From the NCBI GenBank assembly GCA_021166835.1, contig JAJPEN010000033.1, forward strand, positions 62,001 to 126,000: 64,000 nt of DNA, written 5' to 3'. Shown here one piece after another: positions 59,695-64,000 of the stretch; the stretch's first letter is position 1, and every line of letters begins with the position of its first letter. This DNA is from Burkholderiaceae bacterium (lineage in GTDB: Bacteria > Pseudomonadota > Gammaproteobacteria > Burkholderiales > Burkholderiaceae). The notes beneath the pieces are model-generated. The model saw only the letters and a program-made list of their open reading frames with translations. It was not told the DNA's origin and ran no database searches. The translations under genes and the position numbers were made by a program.

Positions 59695-62634
59695 TCAGTG
59701 CGTCGTTTCGATGGCGTCGATCGCCCCGGTTGCCGCTTGCGCAGCGTCGCGCAGCGGCTGCAGCAGCCGCAGCGAGAGCGCGTCCGGGGCGCAGTCGAGC
59801 ATCGGGTGCTGGCGCGGGTTCGCGCCGAACGCTTCGGTCACGCGGTGTACGAACTGTTCGTTCGTCGTCGCGCCGACGCCTTCGGTGAGCAGGTGCGTCG
59901 CGCGCAGCGTGAACTCGCCGTGCCCATCGCTCTCCCAGGCCACCTCGCTGTCCAGGCAGGCGGCGAACTTCACGTCGCGCATGCGGCTTCGCCCTCCGGT
60001 TCCCTGCGGCGAGGCCGAGCGCATCGCGAAGCGCGGCTGTTGGCGGAAGCGTCGATGCGCGTCGATCAACTCGGCGGTCGGCACGACGAAGCGCTTGCGC
60101 TCGTCCGAGGCCGTAGCGCGCGGCCGGCTGTCGGGGGCGCCGACGGCGAAGCGGCTGTTGGTGCCCGAGTGACAGCAGTCCATGAAGAAAGTCAGGCTCA
60201 CGCCGTCGGGCAGCTTGCGCAGCACGCGTGCGATGTCGTCGTCGATGTACAGAGCGCCCGAGGCGAAATCCACCGGGCAGATCGCCTCGTCCTCGCGGTC
60301 GTCCTCGTCGCCATCGAGATCGGGTAGATGCGTTCCGTGTCCCGAGTATTGAAAGACGAGGACGTCGCCGGCGCGGCTGCTCGTCACCAGGCTGTCCAGT
60401 TCGCGATCGATCGCTTCGCGCGTGGCTTCCTGGTCGATGAGCATCGTCCTTTCGAAGCCCAGGCTCGACAGCGCCTCCGACCACATCCGGGCGTCGGCCA
60501 CGCAGCCGGCAAGTCGGTGCTTCGGATCGGGATAGCGATCCACGCCGATGCACAACGCGGCGCGACGTCCGTTGCGGGCGATCGCCGGAGGAAGGCCGAG
60601 CGCGGTCGGTGTCGGCATCTCGCCGTTCGACGGGATCGCCACGATCGACGGCTCGAGCGGTTCGAGCGACGTCGGCGCAGTCCAGCTCGTTGCCGACGAC
60701 GGCCATTCGTACGTGGTGCCCGCTGGCCAGTCGATCTCCTCGGACCAGGGACGCGGTTCACGCCGCGAGCGCACGACACTCGCGTAGTCGACGATCGCGT
60801 CCGCGTCGGCGCGGCCCAGTACCCGCCGCGCGAGGCTGTTCATCGTCGGCGCGTCGTCGTCGAAGGCGGCGTGCGCGCGCGCCGTGCTCGCCGAGGCTCC
60901 GGTGTCGCCGGGCGTGACCGACCAGACGACGCCGCCCGTGGTGGACGGCGTGCTGCCCAGTCCGAAAAGGCGTTTCATCTGCGGGTCGGCGCGCAGGCTT
61001 TCCTCGAGCCCGAGGATCGGCGCACCGCGCTCGCGCTCGAGCGCGTTGGACACCAGGTACAGCAGCGACTTGTGGTAGATCCCGGCGCAATCGTCGTCGC
61101 GCTCGTAGTCGCGCTGCATGGTGAAGAGCGTCAGTCGACGCACTGCTCCGTTCTCGCCGACGCGCTCCGCGAGACGATCGCGGAAAGTGTCGATCCGCAC
61201 GGCCGGTGCGAGGAACTGCGCCGACTCGAAGGTCTGCACGCCGAGTTCGTGCGCACAGGCGAGGAAATGCGAATGAAGAATCGTGCCCGCGCTGTGGCCT
61301 GCCGCGTGCAGTTCGACCTGTTCCGGATGCGCGTCGCAGAACGCCTTCAGCTTCGCGGCGACGTAGCGGGCACCTCCGCCCAGGGGATCGTCTGCGCCGG
61401 GCGCATCGACCGAGCGTTCGGCGCTCGCTTTCATCCCCGCCCAGATTCGCCCGCCCTGCAGTGCGCGCGCGCCCACCTCGATCAGCGGATCGAGCGTGTG
61501 ATCCCACAGGTCGCGCGGAATCCCGCGCATCGCTCCCTGTTGCGCGCGCGTGAGCAACTGCGAGATGGTCTCCAGCAGCCCGGTCTCCCAGATGAAGTGG
61601 ATCGGATAGACCTCGTTGCGCTTCCACCATTCGACGTGACGCGCCGCGATCTGCAGGCCGCTCGATTCGGAGACGAGCCCGCCGTGCGCGTAGAGCAGCA
61701 CCCGCAGTTTTCTGCCGCGCCCGCGCGCCTCCCGCAGCGCGCGCGGCAGCGACTGCTCGAAGATCGCATCGACGTCGGCAGCTGTGGTCGAAAGCTCGCC
61801 GCCCGCGGAAAGCCGGCCGAACCGCAGGTTGACCAGGTGCGGACGCAGCGACGCGAGCAGCGCTGCATCGATCGACGCGCCGCGCGGCCGCTCGGCCGGG
61901 GCGCGTCCGGCGCCTGCCGCCGCGGGCTGTGCGCCGGGAACGCGATATTCGGCGGGCGTGGCTTCCTCGTCGTGCGACAACTCGGCGTCGCCCGGTTCGG
62001 GCGGCGCGGTCGACGCGCGACCGAGCGCGTCGATTGCCTCGCGCACGACCAGGTCGGATTCGTCGGGGAACGGACCGCGCGATTCCTGCGCGGGCTTCGC
62101 CGCGCGTCCGCGCGTTGCCGACAGGTGCTCGACCTCGGCGAGGATCTGCGCGAAGTCCAGCGAAGTGCCTGGACAGGTCTTCGTGGACATCGCGTTGTGG
62201 AACACGAGCGAATCGGCGTGCAGGCCGAACCTTGCCTGCACCTGCGCGACGACTCCGAGCGCCGTCTCGCGCTGCGCGCCATCGAAAGGATCGCAGCCGC
62301 GGTCGAAGTTGCCGATCATCTCGAACATGAACGGCCCGAACCGGGCGTTGCCGTTGTGTCCCGCCGCGCTCACCGGCGGCAGGTTCCAGTTGCGGCCGAG
62401 CCAGACCCAGCCTTCCGGATCGATCGTCAGGTGCTGCGCGATGTCCCGCCAGCCTTTCTCCCGGGTGTGGAAGCGCCACATCGCGACGATCGTTTCGTGG
62501 CCGCGAAAGTCGCTTCGTTGCGGCCGCCAGGTGTGGTGCATGTGCACGGCGTTGACGTGCCTCGTGAACGGGAAACGGTCGAGCAGTTGCGAGAACTGAT
62601 CGAGCGACAAGCGCTTGAACACGGGCGTCGGCAT
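59695..62634 (-). CDS. Triple fusion: PGRP-type amidase, serine-hydrolase-like domain, metacaspase
   Basis: A 979-residue protein with three enzyme-like parts. About 1-165 is an amidase_2/PGRP domain like T7 lysozyme, with His33/His34 (HMHHTW), GWRDIAQHLTID, His146 and Lys152-x-Cys154 (HNAMSTKTCPG), so the zinc site is complete. About 305-530 is an alpha/beta-hydrolase-like region with HGG and GHSAG (Ser448). About 690-975 is a caspase/metacaspase p20 with catalytic His766 (YSGHGTH) and Cys821 (DCCHSG). No signal peptide or membrane helix is seen. ATG 62634 is chosen because GAGGAG lies 6 bases upstream; an ATG two codons earlier is too close to that SD. It is flanked by a membrane protein (14 bp) and the metalloprotease (12 bp). 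The role is unknown. Confidence 0.88.
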   Translation of the reverse strand: MPTPVFKRLSLDQFSQLLDRFPFTRHVNAVHMHHTWRPQRSDFRGHETIVAMWRFHTREKGWRDIAQHLTIDPEGWVWLGRNWNLPPVSAAGHNGNARFGPFMFEMIGNFDRGCDPFDGAQRETALGVVAQVQARFGLHADSLVFHNAMSTKTCPGTSLDFAQILAEVEHLSATRGRAAKPAQESRGPFPDESDLVVREAIDALGRASTAPPEPGDAELSHDEEATPAEYRVPGAQPAAAGAGRAPAERPRGASIDAALLASLRPHLVNLRFGRLSAGGELSTTAADVDAIFEQSLPRALREARGRGRKLRVLLYAHGGLVSESSGLQIAARHVEWWKRNEVYPIHFIWETGLLETISQLLTRAQQGAMRGIPRDLWDHTLDPLIEVGARALQGGRIWAGMKASAERSVDAPGADDPLGGGARYVAAKLKAFCDAHPEQVELHAAGHSAGTILHSHFLACAHELGVQTFESAQFLAPAVRIDTFRDRLAERVGENGAVRRLTLFTMQRDYERDDDCAGIYHKSLLYLVSNALERERGAPILGLEESLRADPQMKRLFGLGSTPSTTGGVVWSVTPGDTGASASTARAHAAFDDDAPTMNSLARRVLGRADADAIVDYASVVRSRREPRPWSEEIDWPAGTTYEWPSSATSWTAPTSLEPLEPSIVAIPSNGEMPTPTALGLPPAIARNGRRAALCIGVDRYPDPKHRLAGCVADARMWSEALSSLGFERTMLIDQEATREAIDRELDSLVTSSRAGDVLVFQYSGHGTHLPDLDGDEDDREDEAICPVDFASGALYIDDDIARVLRKLPDGVSLTFFMDCCHSGTNSRFAVGAPDSRPRATASDERKRFVVPTAELIDAHRRFRQQPRFAMRSASPQGTGGRSRMRDVKFAACLDSEVAWESDGHGEFTLRATHLLTEGVGATTNEQFVHRVTEAFGANPRQHPMLDCAPDALSLRLLQPLRDAAQAATGAIDAIETTH

Positions 62635-62648
62635 GATCATCTCCTCGT

Positions 62649-64000
62649 TCAGGCGGCCGCCTGCGCGGCCGGCACTGCGGCAGCGGCCGGCTGCGGCGCG
62701 GACTTCTTGCGGTACAGGTGGGGAACGAACCAGCCGATCGTCGCGCCGATCAGCAGCGACGTCGCGGCCATCGTCGGAACGCGCTCGGCCATCCGCGCGG
62801 GCGCCGCGCCGACCGCGATCAGCAGTTCGACGATCATCCACTGCAGCAGTGCGAACGCGAGCGCCAGACCCACCGTCTCGGCAACGCGCAGCCACCCGGG
62901 CGCTTTCCCCGGATCGTCGGCGTAATCGTCGGCGGTCCATGCGATCGCCACCGTCGCGAAGAACACCATCAGCAGCCACGGCCAGCGCTCGACCGTCACC
63001 GTGAAAACCTCGCGGAAGCGGCCGGGCGAGCCGAGCGCGTCGAACAGGTTCCCCGAAAACTCGAACACGTAGCGGAACAGCAGCGAAACGAAGAAGGCGG
63101 CGGCCGCGGCGAGCGCGCCCGAGGCGCAATAGCCGGCGACCGGACGGAAGCCGACGCGACGGATGTCGGCGAAGGGCCAGATCGCCTTCGGATAGATCGC
63201 CAGCACCACCGCGATCGCGTAGATCATCGGAACCATGACGAGCACGCGCAGGTTCGGTGCGAGCGGCGCCGGCGAGACGAAGCGGCGCGCGACGAGCGTG
63301 ATCAGCAGCATGCCGAAGAAGATCAGCCCGGCCACGAGGAACACCTCGTGCACGTCGAGCACGGGGCGCGACTGGCCGATGCCGGGAAAGCCGAGGCGCG
63401 CGAGCGCAGCGTGGCGCTGGCGCGGACCGAGCTCTACCTGCAGCACGCCGCCGGCGACGAAGTCGCACAGGCGCTGCTCCAGATCGTCGATGTCGCGCGG
63501 AAGTCGTCGGCGCAACGGCTGTCCGGCCAGAAGCTGCGCGTCACCGTCCAGCGTGCGCAGCGTCTTCTCGTCGAGCCCCGCCATCGCGTCGAAGCGCTCG
63601 CCCAGTGCCACGAAGGCAACTTTCTGCTCTTCCACGTAGCGCGCGTAACCGGCGGTCTGCGCCCACGGCCGGATCGACGCATAGAGCACGGTCGCGCGCG
63701 CCCAGCGGTGCAGCAGCGAGGATTCCGGCGCGAGCAGCCAGCGTTCGTCGACCTGCAGTTCCGCGAGCGTCGGGCGCAGCCGCTCGATCGACTCCGGGTA
63801 CAGCACGAGCGGCGTAGCGGCGATGCGGCCCGACAGCTCGCGCGCCTCGAACGGGATGTTGCCGATGCGTTGAAACCATCGCTTGACGGCGTCGTCGATC
63901 TTGTTCAGGTAGGGAAAGTGCGGCAGCAGCGACGTCAGCACGAGCGCGGCGAACAGCGGGCCGGGCATCTGCTCGACCTGGTCGGAGACGGCGTCCACCT
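62649..64000 (-). CDS. Polytopic membrane protein upstream of the amidase-metacaspase gene (5-prime end outside window)
   Basis: At least 449 residues are encoded; the frame reaches the window edge, so the true start is probably beyond it. The N-terminal ~210 visible residues are soluble and helical with one short hydrophobic patch (LFAALVLTSLLPHF). The C-terminal half has about six membrane helices (VFLVAGLIFFGMLLITLVA, LVMVPMIYAIAVVLAIY and so on), ending in an Ala/Pro tail. No family recognised. It is the first visible gene of the minus-strand set with the amidase-metacaspase fusion and the metalloprotease, and could be the membrane sensor, pore or anchor of that system. Confidence 0.75.
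   Translation of the reverse strand, partial: VDAVSDQVEQMPGPLFAALVLTSLLPHFPYLNKIDDAVKRWFQRIGNIPFEARELSGRIAATPLVLYPESIERLRPTLAELQVDERWLLAPESSLLHRWARATVLYASIRPWAQTAGYARYVEEQKVAFVALGERFDAMAGLDEKTLRTLDGDAQLLAGQPLRRRLPRDIDDLEQRLCDFVAGGVLQVELGPRQRHAALARLGFPGIGQSRPVLDVHEVFLVAGLIFFGMLLITLVARRFVSPAPLAPNLRVLVMVPMIYAIAVVLAIYPKAIWPFADIRRVGFRPVAGYCASGALAAAAAFFVSLLFRYVFEFSGNLFDALGSPGRFREVFTVTVERWPWLLMVFFATVAIAWTADDYADDPGKAPGWLRVAETVGLALAFALLQWMIVELLIAVGAAPARMAERVPTMAATSLLIGATIGWFVPHLYRKKSAPQPAAAAVPAAQAAA

Overview
The window is about 64 kb of very GC-rich DNA with tightly packed genes. Genes frequently overlap by 4 bp (ATGA/GTGA), and many carry Tat or Sec leaders. No mobile element, rRNA or tRNA gene was recognised. 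The gene content (thiosulfate oxidation by Sox, branched-chain amino-acid type ABC transporters, TRAP transporter, a class I aryl-CoA reductase of the Azoarcus bzd layout, SUF iron-sulfur assembly, an SSS-domain histidine kinase, a DUF2868/DUF3482 pair) points to a metabolically versatile betaproteobacterium of the Rhodocyclales/Burkholderiales kind, facultatively anaerobic and able to use aromatic acids and reduced sulfur. The species cannot be named from the sequence.

Layout. 1-4.5 kb: end of a sox operon (soxX, soxB, a TlpA-like thioredoxin, a GlcG/HbpS-like protein, a metallo-beta-lactamase-fold hydrolase). 4.6-8.3 kb: outer-membrane phospholipase A, an ADP-forming acyl-CoA synthetase with a short ATP-grasp portion, and an FlK-like thioesterase. 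8.3-15 kb (minus strand): a LIV-type ABC transporter co-oriented with an acyl-CoA ligase (livG-H-M-K-F-ligase). 15-24.9 kb: an MliC-like inhibitor, a GTPase/DUF2868 pair, two glycosyltransferases that overlap tail to tail, and a CbrA-like sensor kinase with a small membrane protein and a response regulator. 25-31.7 kb: an ScfR-type regulator divergent from a second LIV system that includes a LivM-LivG fusion. 31.8-33.6 kb: an alcohol dehydrogenase and a VapBC-like toxin-antitoxin pair.

33.6-38.8 kb (minus strand): bzdNOPQM-like aryl-CoA reductase genes plus a hemerythrin. Upstream lie an exact FNR-type box and a 16-bp palindrome. 39-47.4 kb (plus strand): a divergent Rrf2 regulator and sufBCDSUT, running straight into sdhC-sdhD-sdhB with no sdhA, then a small cytochrome c. 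47.4-57.6 kb: a DUF808 membrane protein, a Pat-type lysine acetyltransferase whose synthetase domain lacks the catalytic His, a hybrid PAS histidine kinase, an ABC-type binding protein and a complete TRAP transporter.

57.6-64 kb (minus strand) holds the most unusual locus. It is a compact three-gene set: a polytopic membrane protein (running off the window); a 979-residue protein that joins a PGRP/T7-lysozyme-type amidase, a GHSAG serine-hydrolase-like domain and a C-terminal metacaspase; and a thermolysin-like HEVTH metalloprotease. The catalytic motifs of all these domains look intact and neither soluble protein has a recognisable signal peptide. This is the best candidate for an undescribed system; a lytic, suicide/defence or secreted-effector role is only inference.

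The anaerobic module appears coherent. The aryl-CoA reductase needs several Fe-S clusters and is oxygen sensitive. It sits back to back with SUF biogenesis genes and their Rrf2 regulator, has a likely FNR-family site in its promoter, and ends with a hemerythrin. The upper and lower pathway genes for benzoate (ligase aside) are not in this window.
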